NCBI GenBank assembly: GCA_009379825.1
Contig: WHTA01000060.1
Location: forward strand, 1-35,681
Source: Streptosporangiales bacterium
Lineage (GTDB): Bacteria > Actinomycetota > Actinomycetes > Streptosporangiales > WHST01
Direction of reading: 5' to 3'
Length of the DNA: 35,681 nt
A model generated the notes under the pieces. The model was not told where the DNA came from and did no database searches. It was given only the letters and a program-made list of their open reading frames with translations. Below are positions 1 to 8,623 of the stretch, piece after piece (within the stretch, counting starts at the first letter, position 1; each line of letters opens with the position of its first letter). Made by a program: the position numbers and the translations under genes.

Positions 1-190
1 GGGCCGGTCACCGCACCAACAGCGAGAGGGTAGCGGTCTACGTCACCGCCACACCGCCGGGCCGGTCACCGCACCAACAGCGAGAGGGTAGCGGTCTACG
101 TCACCGCCACACCGCCGGGCCGGTCACCGCACCAACAGCGAGAGGGTAGCGGTCTACGTCACCGCCACACCGCCGGGCCGGTCACCGCAC
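1..190. repeat. 58-bp tandem repeat, three copies plus a partial fourth
   Basis: Three identical 58-bp units start at 1, 59 and 117, and a 16-bp partial copy runs 175-190. The array may continue beyond the left edge. The partial copy contains the stop codon (complement of 182-184) of the ABC ATPase gene, so the repeat appears to have grown from the 3' end of that gene. Within each unit the string GTCACCGC occurs twice (as CGGTCACCGCACC and ACGTCACCGCCAC). The unit is not a multiple of three and no spacers vary, so this is a minisatellite, not a CRISPR. An assembly artefact at the contig edge is possible. Confidence 0.9.
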
Positions 191-1969
191 GACGAGCGCG
201 GGTGTCGTGTCCAGCAGCTCCTGGGTGTAGGCGTGCGCGGGCGTGGCGAACAGCTGCTCGACCGGCGCGTGCTCAACGATCCTGCCCTCCTGCAGCACCG
301 CGACCTCCTGCGCGATGTTGCGTACCAACGCGATGTCGTGGGTGACGAAGAGCAGCGTCAGCCCCATCTCCGCGCGGAGGTCGGCGAGCAGCTCCACCAC
401 GGTCGCCTGCACCGAGACGTCGAGCGCGCTGGTGACCTCGTCGCAGATCAACAGCTCAGGCTCCGTCACCAGGGCGCGGGCGATGGCCGCACGCTGACGC
501 TCGCCGCCGGAGAGCTGGTCCGGGTACCGCTCGGCCAGCGACGCGGACAGCCCCACCCGTTCCAGCGTGTCGCGGGCCGCCGTCATGGCGTCCGCATTGG
601 AGGTGCCCGCGAGCACCCGCAGCGGCCGGGCGATCGAGCTGCCGATCGTACGCCGCGGGTTCAGCGACGCGTACGGGTTCTGGAACACGTACGCCACCGA
701 GCGCAACGACTCGCGGGTCCGGTTCGCGACGCCGAACGGCAACTGCTCGCCGTGCAGGAGGATCTCCCCGGACGCGTCGGCGTGCAGGCCGGCCACCGTC
801 TGGGCCAGTGTGGTCTTGCCCGACCCGGACTCGCCGAGCAGGGCCATGCACGAGCCTGCCGTCACGGTGAGGTCGAGGTCGTGCAGCACCGGGTTGTCAC
901 CGTACTTCGCGGCGAGCCCGACGACGTGCAGCATCACCTTCGAGTACTTCGCCGCCGAGCTGCCCTGCGCGCGCTGGGTGAACGCCGCGGTCACCTGCTC
1001 GGTGTGCACGCACCGCACCAGGTGGCCGTTCTCGAACTCCTCGATCTCCGGCAGCGCGGCCTCGCACTCGGCGGTGGCGAGGGTGCACCGCGGCGCGAAC
1101 CGGCAGCCGGAAGGCCGCCCGGCCGGCGTCGGCGCGGTGCCGGGGATGCCGCGCAGCTCGCGCTTGCCCTCCAGGTCGGGGACGGCCGCGACCAGCCGCG
1201 CGGTGTACGGGTGGCCGGGATCCCTGACGATGTCCTCGGTCGTCGCCTTCTCGACCATGCTGCCGGCGTACATCACCGCGACGTCGTCGGCCACGTCGGC
1301 GACGACGGCCAGGTCGTGGCTGATGTACAGCGCCGCGCAACCGTGCCGCTCCGCCAGCTCGTGCACCGTGTCGAGCACCCGGCCCTGGGTGGTCACGTCC
1401 AGACCGGTCGTCGGCTCGTCGAGCACCACGAGCGCGGGCCGGCAGGCGAAGGCCATGGCGATGCCGATGCGCTGCTGCTGACCGCCGGACAGCTCGTGCG
1501 GCCACCGCCGTACGAACTCGTCGTCGGTCGGCAGGTCGACCTCTTCGAGCACCTCGCGCACCCGCTCGTCGACGCCGTCCCACCCGTGGACGGCCAGCGC
1601 CTCGCTGATCTGCTTGCCGATCCGCATGGCCGGGTTGAGCGCGGCGCCAGGGTCCTGCGGCACGTAGCTGACCCGCACGCCGCGCACGTCGCGCAGCTCC
1701 CGCAGCGAGAGCGCGAGCAGGTCGGTGCCATCGAGCACGATGCTGCCGGCGGCGATCTTCATGCCCCGGCGCGCGTGGCCGAGCATCGCCAGCCCGACGG
1801 TGGTCTTGCCTGAGCCGGACTCGCCGACCAGCCCCAGGATCTTCCCCGGGGCGATGTCCAGGTCGAGCTCCTCGACGATCGCCGTGCCCTGCGTCGTCTC
1901 GACCCGCAGGCCGCGCACCTGGACGCCAGTGGTCGCCGTCTCCTCGACGCGTTCCGCAGCTTCGCTCAT
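182..1969 (-). CDS. Fused double ATP-binding protein of a peptide-type ABC importer (DppD-DppF-like)
   Basis: A 595-aa protein carrying two complete ABC ATPase domains in one chain, which would power the importer formed with the two upstream permeases. The first domain shows Walker A GESGSGKTT (about residues 49-57), signature LSGGQQQR and Walker B LVVLDEPTT. It is followed by the peptide-family C-terminal region with GHPYTARLV and a Cys-bearing CRFAPRC segment. The second domain repeats GESGSGKTT, LSGGERQR and LLICDEVTSALD. In many systems these are two genes (dppD, dppF); the fusion is common in actinomycetes and ensures 1:1 stoichiometry. The start overlaps the stop of the preceding permease gene by 4 nt (ATGA), indicating translational coupling. 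Substrate cannot be assigned; peptides, nickel chelates or sugar-like compounds are all known for this family. Confidence 0.95.
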   Translation of the reverse strand: MSEAAERVEETATTGVQVRGLRVETTQGTAIVEELDLDIAPGKILGLVGESGSGKTTVGLAMLGHARRGMKIAAGSIVLDGTDLLALSLRELRDVRGVRVSYVPQDPGAALNPAMRIGKQISEALAVHGWDGVDERVREVLEEVDLPTDDEFVRRWPHELSGGQQQRIGIAMAFACRPALVVLDEPTTGLDVTTQGRVLDTVHELAERHGCAALYISHDLAVVADVADDVAVMYAGSMVEKATTEDIVRDPGHPYTARLVAAVPDLEGKRELRGIPGTAPTPAGRPSGCRFAPRCTLATAECEAALPEIEEFENGHLVRCVHTEQVTAAFTQRAQGSSAAKYSKVMLHVVGLAAKYGDNPVLHDLDLTVTAGSCMALLGESGSGKTTLAQTVAGLHADASGEILLHGEQLPFGVANRTRESLRSVAYVFQNPYASLNPRRTIGSSIARPLRVLAGTSNADAMTAARDTLERVGLSASLAERYPDQLSGGERQRAAIARALVTEPELLICDEVTSALDVSVQATVVELLADLRAEMGLTLLFVTHDIALVRNIAQEVAVLQEGRIVEHAPVEQLFATPAHAYTQELLDTTPALVVR

Positions 1970-2856
1970 TCTTCGACCTCCCGGTCCAGACCGGCGGAAG
2001 CCTGGGCGATGCCGTCACTGATCAGGTTGGTGCCCACGGCGAGCAGACCGATCGCCGCCACCGGTAGCAGCACCGCCCACGGCTGCAGGATGAGACCGAT
2101 GCGGTTCTCGTTGATCATCAGGCCCCAGTCAGCGGCCGGTGGCTGCAGGCCGAGACCGAGGAAGCCGAGACCGGCGACCAGCCCGATCGAGTACGTGAAC
2201 CGCAGCCCGCTCTCGACCATCAGCGGGCCGGTGACGTTCGGCAGCAGGTCGGTGAAGCGCACCGGCCACCGCCCGATGCCGACCGCCTCGGCCGCCCGGA
2301 CGAAGTCCCGCGCGGCCACCCCGAGCACGGCGGCGCGGATGATCCGCGCCGTGCGTGGCGCGTGCGAGAGGCCTACGGTCAGTACGATCACCCACTGCTG
2401 CGGCCCCCAGACGCTGAGGAACAGCAGCGCGAGCACGATCTGCGGGAACGCCAGCACGACGTCGCTGAACCGCATCAGCAGCTCGTCCAGCCAGCTCCAG
2501 GTGTAGCCGGCGACCAACGCCATCAGCAGGCCGACGCCCACGCCGAGCACCGTGCTCAGGAGCGCGAGCAGCAACACCGAGCGCCCACCGGCGAGGAACC
2601 TGCTCAGCACGTCGCGGCCGAGGTTGTCGGTACCGAGCACCGCGTCCGCGGTGTGCGCGTAGAACGGCTGGCCGACGAACTCGGTCGGCGAGTACGGCGC
2701 GAGGAACGGGCCGACGATGGCCAGCAGCACGATCAACCCGGTCAGCACGATGCCCACCCAGGTGCGGCCGTAGCCGAGCGACTGCCGCAGCAATCCCTTG
2801 CTACGCGGCTGCTCCGGCGTTGCGGCGGTGTCCGCCGCCTGAACCTGTGTCGTCAT
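1966..2856 (-). CDS. ABC importer permease, DppC/OppC type
   Basis: A 296-aa inner-membrane permease. After a short cytoplasmic N-terminus there is a first membrane helix (near GIVLTGLIVLLAIVGPFLAPY), then a periplasmic segment and the core BPD_transp_1 domain. The loop EAVGIGRWPVRFTDLLPN is the EAA-type coupling loop that contacts the ATPase. Length and helix order match DppC/OppC. It overlaps by 4 nt both the preceding dppB-like gene and the following ATPase gene, so the four-gene unit is one operon read on the minus strand. Confidence 0.94.
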   Translation of the reverse strand: MTTQVQAADTAATPEQPRSKGLLRQSLGYGRTWVGIVLTGLIVLLAIVGPFLAPYSPTEFVGQPFYAHTADAVLGTDNLGRDVLSRFLAGGRSVLLLALLSTVLGVGVGLLMALVAGYTWSWLDELLMRFSDVVLAFPQIVLALLFLSVWGPQQWVIVLTVGLSHAPRTARIIRAAVLGVAARDFVRAAEAVGIGRWPVRFTDLLPNVTGPLMVESGLRFTYSIGLVAGLGFLGLGLQPPAADWGLMINENRIGLILQPWAVLLPVAAIGLLAVGTNLISDGIAQASAGLDREVEE

Positions 2857-3803
2857 TTGGCAGTCCGTAGTTTCGGGTTACTGAGAATGCCCACGATGTC
2901 CGCGATCAGGTTGAACAGTACGTAGACGAAGGCGATCAGCATGACCAGCGCCTGCAACACCGGCAGGTCCCTGTTGGTCACCGAGTCGACGAGCCCCTGC
3001 CCGATACCGGGGAACCTGAACAGGTACTCCACGACCACCACACCGCCGGCCAACCACGCCAGCTGCAGTGCGATCACCTGGGCGACTGGCCCGATCGCGT
3101 TCGGCAGCGCGTGCCGCAGCAGCACGGTGCGTTCCGGCACCCCCTTCAGCCTGGCCTGCTGGACGAACTCGCTGTCCAGCACCTCCAGCATGGTGGCCCG
3201 CATCATCCGGGTGATGTACGGCGAGACGGCGAGCACCAGCGTCGCCACCGGCAGCACCAGCACCGAGCCCTGGCTGAAGATCGACCTGCCGTCGTCGAGC
3301 AGCGCGACGGCGGGGAACCAGTTCAGCACCGTCGTGGAGAACAGCACGATCAGCAGGATCCCGACGACGAACTCGGGCAGCGAGGCCATCACCAGCGAGC
3401 CGGTCGACAGCACGTTGTCGACCGCCCGGCCGCGCCGCAGGGCGCTCCAGGTGCCCGCCGCGATTGACAGCGGGGTGGCGATCAGCGCCGACCAGAACAA
3501 CAACACCACGGAGTTCGCAGTGCGTTCCGCGATGAGCTCGCCCACCGGCTGCCCGTTCGCCAGCGACTTGCCGAGGCTGCCGCTGAACAGGTCACCGAGC
3601 CAGGTGAGGTAGCGCTGGTACGCGGGTTGGTCGAGATGCAGCTGCTCCCGCAGTGCGGCGAGCCGCTCCGGCGTTGCCGTACGGCCGAGGATGGCCTGCG
3701 CGGCGTCGCCGGGGAGCAACAGGCTGGCGGCGAACACCAGCAGTGACACGACGAAAAGCACGATCACGCCGACGATCAGGCGGCGGGCAACGAGTCTCAG
3801 CAT
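2853..3803 (-). CDS. ABC importer permease, DppB/OppB type
   Basis: A 316-aa permease of the DppB/OppB subfamily. It opens with the usual N-terminal helix (LIVGVIVLFVVSLLVFAASL) followed by the conserved extracytoplasmic segment with LPGD and a LREQLHLDQP-like stretch, then five further membrane helices. The EAA coupling loop is QARLKGVPERTVLLRHALPN. It forms the heterodimeric channel with the next gene's product. The gene starts 12 nt after the stop of the solute-binding protein gene and overlaps the DppC-like gene by 4 nt. Confidence 0.94.
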   Translation of the reverse strand: MLRLVARRLIVGVIVLFVVSLLVFAASLLLPGDAAQAILGRTATPERLAALREQLHLDQPAYQRYLTWLGDLFSGSLGKSLANGQPVGELIAERTANSVVLLFWSALIATPLSIAAGTWSALRRGRAVDNVLSTGSLVMASLPEFVVGILLIVLFSTTVLNWFPAVALLDDGRSIFSQGSVLVLPVATLVLAVSPYITRMMRATMLEVLDSEFVQQARLKGVPERTVLLRHALPNAIGPVAQVIALQLAWLAGGVVVVEYLFRFPGIGQGLVDSVTNRDLPVLQALVMLIAFVYVLFNLIADIVGILSNPKLRTAK

Positions 3804-3815
3804 TTGTTCACCGCC

Positions 3816-5393
3816 TCACACGAACCAGACGTCACGGAACCGGTACGCATCGAGCGGGAACCCGGTGGTGTTCGTCGACTTGAAGCCGGCGATCTTCCTG
3901 GAGTACGCGTCGACAAGGTCGAGGAAGCCCCACACGATGTAACCGCCGCGCTCGTACTCGATCTCCTGCGCGTCGTGCAGCAACCGGCACCGCTTGTCGT
4001 CGACGAGCGTCTTCTTCGCCGTGTTGACGAGATCGAGGTACTTGGGGTCCGCCCAGTGGCACTCGTTGAACGGCGACTTCGGCTGCGAACCGAGTGCCGA
4101 CTGCACGAGGTACGGCCAGGTGCCCCAGAAGTCCTGCGCGAAGTCCCACTTGAGGTAGTCGTCGCCGTAGAACACCCCGGTGTCGACCCGCTTCAGGCTC
4201 ATGTTCACGCCCGCCTTGCGGGCCTGCTGCTGCAGCACCTGCGCCGCCTCGACGATGCCCTGCGCCACCGGCGACGTCACCAGCTCGACGTTCAGGTTCT
4301 CGTGGCCGGCGGCCTTTAACAGCGAGCGCGCCTTGTCCGGGTCGTACTCACGTTGCGGTAGGTCCTTGGCGAAGCAGTCGTCGTACGGCGAGTACATGTC
4401 GTTGGCGACGCGGCCGTAGCCGGAGAGGACCTGGTTGACCATCTCCTCGCGGTCGGCACACAGCCGGATCGCCTCGCGCACCCGCGGGTCGCTGAACGGC
4501 TCGACGTCGACCCGCATGGTGAACGGGTTCCAGTTACCCGACTTGGACTTCAGCACGCGCATCGTCGGGTCGGCCTCGATCACCCGCACCTCCGCGTACG
4601 GCAGTGACTCGATCGCCTCGACCTGACCCGCGAGCAACGCGTTGGTGCGTGCCGTGTCGTCGGTGAAGTTGATGATCCGCAGCTCGTCGACGTACGGCTG
4701 CCCGTCGCGCCAGTAGTCGCCGAACCGTGCGAACACGCTCTCCACGCCCGGCTCGAAGCTGGAGAACTTGAACGGTCCGGTGCCGATCGGCTTCTTCGGG
4801 TCGTACCCCTCGGGGACGATGCCGATGCGGTAGTCCGCGACCACGTCGCCGAACGTCACGTCCGGCTGGGTCAGGCGGATCCGCAGCGTCCGCTTGTCGA
4901 TCACCTGGAAGCCGTCGCGGTCCAGTGAGCTCAGCAGGTTCGCCGCCGCCATCGGCTTCTTCGGGTCGGTGACCCTGCGGTACGTGGCGATGATGTCCTC
5001 GGGCCGCACCGGGCTGCCGTCGTGGAACAGGATGCCGTCGCGCAGCCGCACCACCCAGGCGAGACCGCCCTTCTCCGGTTCGACCGACTCGGCGACCGCC
5101 GGTTCGAGCGAGTAGTCGCGGGTGCGGTAGAGCAGCGGCTCGTAGAGGTTCAGCCCTCGACTGATGTCCGGCTTGGTGACCGGATTGTGGACGTCGAGGC
5201 TGTCACCGGCGCCACCGCCGGCGGTGCCGACACGCAGCACGCCGCCACGTCGGGGTGGCCCCGTCGGCTCGCCTCTGACCATCGGCGGTTCGGTACCGCA
5301 GGCAGTAAACAGTGGAGTGGCCGCCAGCCCGAGAAGCCCGGCTGTCGCCCCCCTGATTACTGCCCGCCGGCTCGGTTCCCAAGCGGGCGTCAA
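3816..5393 (-). CDS. ABC solute-binding lipoprotein, family 5 (SBP_bac_5)
   Basis: About 525 aa; the first gene of the importer operon. The N-terminus has a twin-arginine pair (SRRAVIRG) followed by a hydrophobic stretch and a lipobox ending LFTAC, so it is probably Tat-exported and lipid-anchored outside the membrane. The mature part matches extracellular solute-binding protein family 5 (DppA/OppA): LYEPLL near the start, then LRDGILFHDGSPVRPEDI. I prefer the TTG at 5393 because a GAGGAG lies 6 nt upstream of it; a GTG six codons further upstream (5411) is the alternative and has no clear ribosome site. Substrate is not deducible from sequence. Confidence 0.9.
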   Translation of the reverse strand: MTPAWEPSRRAVIRGATAGLLGLAATPLFTACGTEPPMVRGEPTGPPRRGGVLRVGTAGGGAGDSLDVHNPVTKPDISRGLNLYEPLLYRTRDYSLEPAVAESVEPEKGGLAWVVRLRDGILFHDGSPVRPEDIIATYRRVTDPKKPMAAANLLSSLDRDGFQVIDKRTLRIRLTQPDVTFGDVVADYRIGIVPEGYDPKKPIGTGPFKFSSFEPGVESVFARFGDYWRDGQPYVDELRIINFTDDTARTNALLAGQVEAIESLPYAEVRVIEADPTMRVLKSKSGNWNPFTMRVDVEPFSDPRVREAIRLCADREEMVNQVLSGYGRVANDMYSPYDDCFAKDLPQREYDPDKARSLLKAAGHENLNVELVTSPVAQGIVEAAQVLQQQARKAGVNMSLKRVDTGVFYGDDYLKWDFAQDFWGTWPYLVQSALGSQPKSPFNECHWADPKYLDLVNTAKKTLVDDKRCRLLHDAQEIEYERGGYIVWGFLDLVDAYSRKIAGFKSTNTTGFPLDAYRFRDVWFV

Positions 5394-5508
5394 ACCATGC
5401 TCCTCTTCCACCCCCGACCACGGCGCAACTGCTCCCCCTGCCGTGGACGGGGCTAGTCAACGGAAACGGCGTGCTCTGGTCAAGTCCCCCGAGAAACACC
5501 TTCCGCCG

Positions 5509-5540
5509 CAGTGCGTAGCCGCACATTACCAGTGCGTAGC
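5509..5540. promoter_or_regulatory. Two 11-bp direct repeats upstream of the ABC operon
   Basis: CAGTGCGTAGC occurs at 5509-5519 and again at 5530-5540, a 21-bp pitch (two helical turns), in the 5394-5592 gap upstream of the importer operon. Phased direct repeats of this kind often bind a regulator. No dedicated regulator gene is adjacent. Nothing else stands out in this gap. Confidence 0.35.
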
Positions 5541-5592
5541 TCTGAGGGCCCGCATCAATACCCGGCGTACGACAACTGCCATGGTTACCGCC

Positions 5593-6219
5593 CTATTGCC
5601 CAGGTCCGAGCTCCTTTCCCCGATACGGCTGCTGCACGATCTTTCCCCTGTCGCAGACCGGTCCGAACGACCACCGCACCCCCCTGGTGTGCGTCTCGTC
5701 CGGCGGCGTCACCTTGGCCACCTCGGCGACCCGTTGACAGGGTCCGCTGGTCTCGTCGCCTTCGCCGGCGACGGTCGACCACGTCAACGCCGAACGCACC
5801 GACCTGCCGGGCGCGACGGCGAGCGTCTTCGGTGTCGCGCTGCGGTCCCTGACCATCCTCGTCGGCACCTCGCCGCGCTGCTCGTCGTAGAGCTGCATCC
5901 CGCCGTAGCCGTAGACCGTGCACGTGGTCTTCGACGTGTTGCTGAGCACCAACCACGCGTGCCGCTGCCCGGCACCGCTGTCTCGCATCGTGATATGCGG
6001 TCGCAGGTGCGAGACGTCGCACCGGGTCGCGACCCGTCCCGGCACCGACCGGCTCGGCTCGGACTCGTCACCTTCCGGCCGGTTGGTCGACGACGACTGC
6101 TGTGCCGTGGTCGGCGACTTGGTCGCACCCGCCGGCCGGCCGCCGTCGGCACCACAGGCCGCGGCCACCCCGACCACGGCCAGGACGCCGGCCAGCAGGA
6201 CGAGCGGTCGCCCGCGCAT
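5593..6219 (-). CDS. DUF4232 lipoprotein
   Basis: A 208-aa secreted lipoprotein. The signal peptide is followed by a lipobox VAAAC with the modified Cys at about residue 22, then a low-complexity Ser/Thr/Pro linker. The C-terminal domain starts near CDVSHLRPHI and includes HAWLVLSNTSKTTCTVYGYGG, the hallmark of DUF4232, a beta-sandwich found in many actinobacterial cell-surface proteins. Two conserved cysteines probably form a disulfide. Function is unknown. It is divergent from the DUF5701 gene; the 123-bp gap holds a 19-bp palindrome. Confidence 0.85.
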   Translation of the reverse strand: MRGRPLVLLAGVLAVVGVAAACGADGGRPAGATKSPTTAQQSSSTNRPEGDESEPSRSVPGRVATRCDVSHLRPHITMRDSGAGQRHAWLVLSNTSKTTCTVYGYGGMQLYDEQRGEVPTRMVRDRSATPKTLAVAPGRSVRSALTWSTVAGEGDETSGPCQRVAEVAKVTPPDETHTRGVRWSFGPVCDRGKIVQQPYRGKELGPGQ

Positions 6220-6289
6220 GCGTACCCCCTTGGTTGCTCACCCCCTGACACGCAGAGTGACCGGCCGATGGTTGCCCGGCGGGAACAAC

Positions 6290-6308
6290 CAACGTACTCC
6301 GTACGTTG
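6290..6308. promoter_or_regulatory. 19-bp perfect inverted repeat in a divergent gap
   Basis: CAACGTAC TCC GTACGTTG: perfect 8-bp arms around 3 nt, centred between the divergent DUF4232 and DUF5701 genes. It lies 34 nt before the DUF5701 start. The form fits an operator for a dimeric regulator; which one is unknown. Confidence 0.5.
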
Positions 6309-6342
6309 TACGGCGTTGTTGGGGCTACCGGAAGGGTGACGC

Positions 6343-6978
6343 ATGGACCATGCCGACGCAGCAACCGAGTTCGATCGCCAGGTGCGCGTACTGCTCGACC
6401 ACGGGTACCCGGCCCTTGCGGGGATGACCGAGGACGCCTTCCGCGACCTGGTCGACCCACTGCGGGCCGAGGCGGTGCAACGCTCCGCCGACCTCGCCGC
6501 GCCGACCCGGGCGCGGGTGCCGTTCGTCCTCGTGGTCCGGCAGTCGCTGGTGCCGGCGCACGACGCAATGGCGGTGACGGCACTGGGCAGCAGGACGGGC
6601 TTCGCCGACTTCGACCCGGCGGACATCGCGCGGTTCACGGCCATCGACGGCCTCGACGCCCCCGACCGGCCGGCCTACCTGGCCTTCGACGTGGACCGCG
6701 GCAAGGAGACGCTCAACGTCTCCCCCGATGACGCCATGCCCACGATCACCGGCCAGGGACGGACGCCGATCACCGTCGCCGAGGGGATCGCGTTCCTCAC
6801 CCACCACCCGGACTCGCTGGAGAAGAACAGCTGCTACATGCTCGCCGGCAGCCGTAGCGGCGACCGTCGGGTGCCGGCGCTCTGGATCAGCAACCGAGCC
6901 CCGAAACTCGGCTGGTGCTGGGCCGGCAACCGGCACACCTGGCTAGGCATCGCCTCCTGTGCCGCCAGGTCGACCTAA
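6343..6978 (+). CDS. DUF5701 family protein
   Basis: A 211-aa soluble protein recognised as DUF5701 from its N-terminal pattern (FDRQVRVLLDHGYPALAGM) and its C-terminal block (NSCYMLAGSRSGDRRVPALW, then WCWAGNRHTWLG). No signal peptide or membrane helix. The start is supported by GGAAGGG 6 nt upstream. Function of the family is unknown. It converges on the EamA gene, with the two stop codons interleaved in CTAA (6975-6978). Confidence 0.82.
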   Translation: MDHADAATEFDRQVRVLLDHGYPALAGMTEDAFRDLVDPLRAEAVQRSADLAAPTRARVPFVLVVRQSLVPAHDAMAVTALGSRTGFADFDPADIARFTAIDGLDAPDRPAYLAFDVDRGKETLNVSPDDAMPTITGQGRTPITVAEGIAFLTHHPDSLEKNSCYMLAGSRSGDRRVPALWISNRAPKLGWCWAGNRHTWLGIASCAARST

Positions 6979-7944
6979 CGCCGGACAGTGGTACGGGCGC
7001 GGGCCCCCGCCGGCGGGCGGGGGCCGCGGCCGCGTCTCCTGGTCAGGGCGACGCCGGCCAGGCAGATCGCGCCGCCGGCGAGGGCCAGCGCCGGCGGCAC
7101 CTCACCGAGCATCGCCCAGCCGAGCACCACGGTCACCGCGGGCACCAGGTACGTGGTGGCGCCCTGCTTGCCGGCGCTCGTCCGGGCGAGCGCGTACGCC
7201 CACGTGGTGAAGGCGACGGCCGTCGGGAACGCGCCCAGGTACGCCACCCAGCCGGTCGCCGTGGCCGGGGCCGCGGCGAGCTCCCGCACCAGTTGCGGCG
7301 CGAACGGCAGGCAGACGAGCGCGCCGACGGTGCACGCCAGCCAGGTCGCCTGCAGCGCAGAGACCCGCCCGAGGGCCGGTTTCTGCGCCACCACCGACAC
7401 GGCGTAGCAGACGGCCGCCACGACGCAGAGCACGACGCCCCAGGTGTCGGAGCCCCCGCTGCCCGCGGTCGCGTACCCGATCACCACCGCGCCGCCGAAC
7501 GCGACCGCGCACCCCGCCAACAGGCCGGGCGGGAAGCCCTCCCGCAACACGACGCCGGCCAGCACGGCCACCAGGATCGGCCCGACGTTGACGAGCATCG
7601 CGGCGGTGCCCGCGTCCACCCGCAGCTCGGCCGCGTTGAGCGACACGTTGTACGCGCCGAACCACAACACCCCGACGAGCGCCACCCGCACCAGGTCACG
7701 CCGGCCGGGTAGCGGCTCGCGGCGCAGCAGCACCAGGCCACCTAGCAGCACGCTGGCGACCGCCAGCCGTCCCAACGCGAGCGCGCAACGCGAGCGCGCC
7801 CGGCGAGAAGGCGGCACCGGCCGCCCTGATGCCGACGAACGCCGACGCCCACAGCGCCACGGTCACGGCCACCGCGAGAAGCGGCAACACCACCTCGCGA
7901 CGCGCGCCCGTGGTCTCGGTCAACGGTGTGGTTTCAGTTGGCAC
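6975..7944 (-). pseudogene. EamA-type (DMT) exporter broken by a 13-bp duplication
   Basis: Two frames together encode one drug/metabolite transporter of ten helices. The N-terminal part (GTG at 7944, frame through LWASAFVGIRAAGAAFSPG) and the rest (from ALALGRLAVAS to the stop at 6975) are joined at 7773-7798. There the 13-mer CAACGCGAGCGCG is present twice in tandem. Removing one copy gives an uninterrupted 318-aa protein with the expected FSPGALALGRLAV sequence, a normal EamA length. As written the reading frame is lost after the first helix, so the gene is probably inactive unless the duplication reverts or is a sequence error. Such proteins export amino acids or metabolites. Confidence 0.9.
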
Positions 7945-8017
7945 GCCGTCACCGTACGGCGGTGCCGGCGGCGGGTGCTGGCCATTTTTCGACCCCGCGT
8001 TACCGCCCGCACACGGC

Positions 8018-8458
8018 TCAGTCCGGCCGCGGCCAGGGCCGCCCCCGCGCGGCCTCGACGGTGCCGTTGAACCGCGCGAGCAGCCCGGTCAGCGCAGCCA
8101 CGTCGTCGTGCGACCAGCCGGACAGCTCGTCCGCCACCCACTGCTGGTAGTGCCTCTGGTCGGCGAGCACGCGACGGGTGCCGGCCGCGGTGATCCGCAG
8201 CTTCCTCGCCAACCCGCCCTCGTCGTCGGGGATGCGTTCGATGTAGCCGCACCGCAGCAGCGCGCCGGTCTGCCTGTTCACCGTGGAGGTGTCGAGACAG
8301 AACGCCTCGGTCAGCTGCCTGATCGTCATCGGGCCCTCGTCAGCGAGCCGCCGGAGCAGGACGTACGCGGACTGTTCCAGGCGCTCCCCGGTCGCCGCCC
8401 GGACGTGCAGCTGTCGCCGTCCGACCAGCATGAGCTCCCGCTCGAGCCGTTCCCACAT
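8018..8458 (-). CDS. MarR family transcriptional regulator
   Basis: A 146-aa winged-helix regulator. The DNA-binding part is clear: LRRLADEGPMTIRQLTEAFCLDTSTVNRQTGALLR (helices 2-3 and recognition helix), then the wing around IPDDEGGLARKLRITAAG. The flanking helices form the dimer interface. It lies divergent from the MFS exporter gene with 165 bp between the two start codons, which hold two palindromes. By family precedent it probably represses the exporter and itself, released by a small ligand. Confidence 0.93.
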   Translation of the reverse strand: MWERLERELMLVGRRQLHVRAATGERLEQSAYVLLRRLADEGPMTIRQLTEAFCLDTSTVNRQTGALLRCGYIERIPDDEGGLARKLRITAAGTRRVLADQRHYQQWVADELSGWSHDDVAALTGLLARFNGTVEAARGRPWPRPD

Positions 8459-8543
8459 GCCGCTGGCTCCACCCGGTGAGATTCTCCGCCAACGCCCGCG
8501 CCCGCGTACGTCTCAGGAAACGGACGGACCTGCGCGAAACGAG

Positions 8544-8579
8544 ATGTGCATGATACACATGCTGTGTAGTGCACACAGC
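8544..8579. promoter_or_regulatory. Adjacent palindromes, probable MarR operator
   Basis: Two palindromes abut between marR and the MFS gene. ATGTG CATGATA CACAT occupies 8544-8560 and GCTGTGT AGTGC ACACAGC occupies 8561-8579 (perfect 7-bp arms). Both carry TGTG/CACA half-sites. The position upstream of a divergent transporter fits a MarR operator; the assignment is inference. Confidence 0.6.
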
Positions 8580-8623
8580 TGTGCCGCCTCGAGCACGTAC
8601 GCTCAACTGAAGAAAGCCGTCGC

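Noticed and set aside
1-190. CRISPR-like array
   Set aside because: The 58-bp units are identical throughout with no variable spacers and no cas genes nearby.
233-1813. 526-codon frame on the plus strand
   Set aside because: It lies antisense to a clear double ABC ATPase; its Arg/His/Gln-rich composition is typical of shadow frames in GC-rich DNA.
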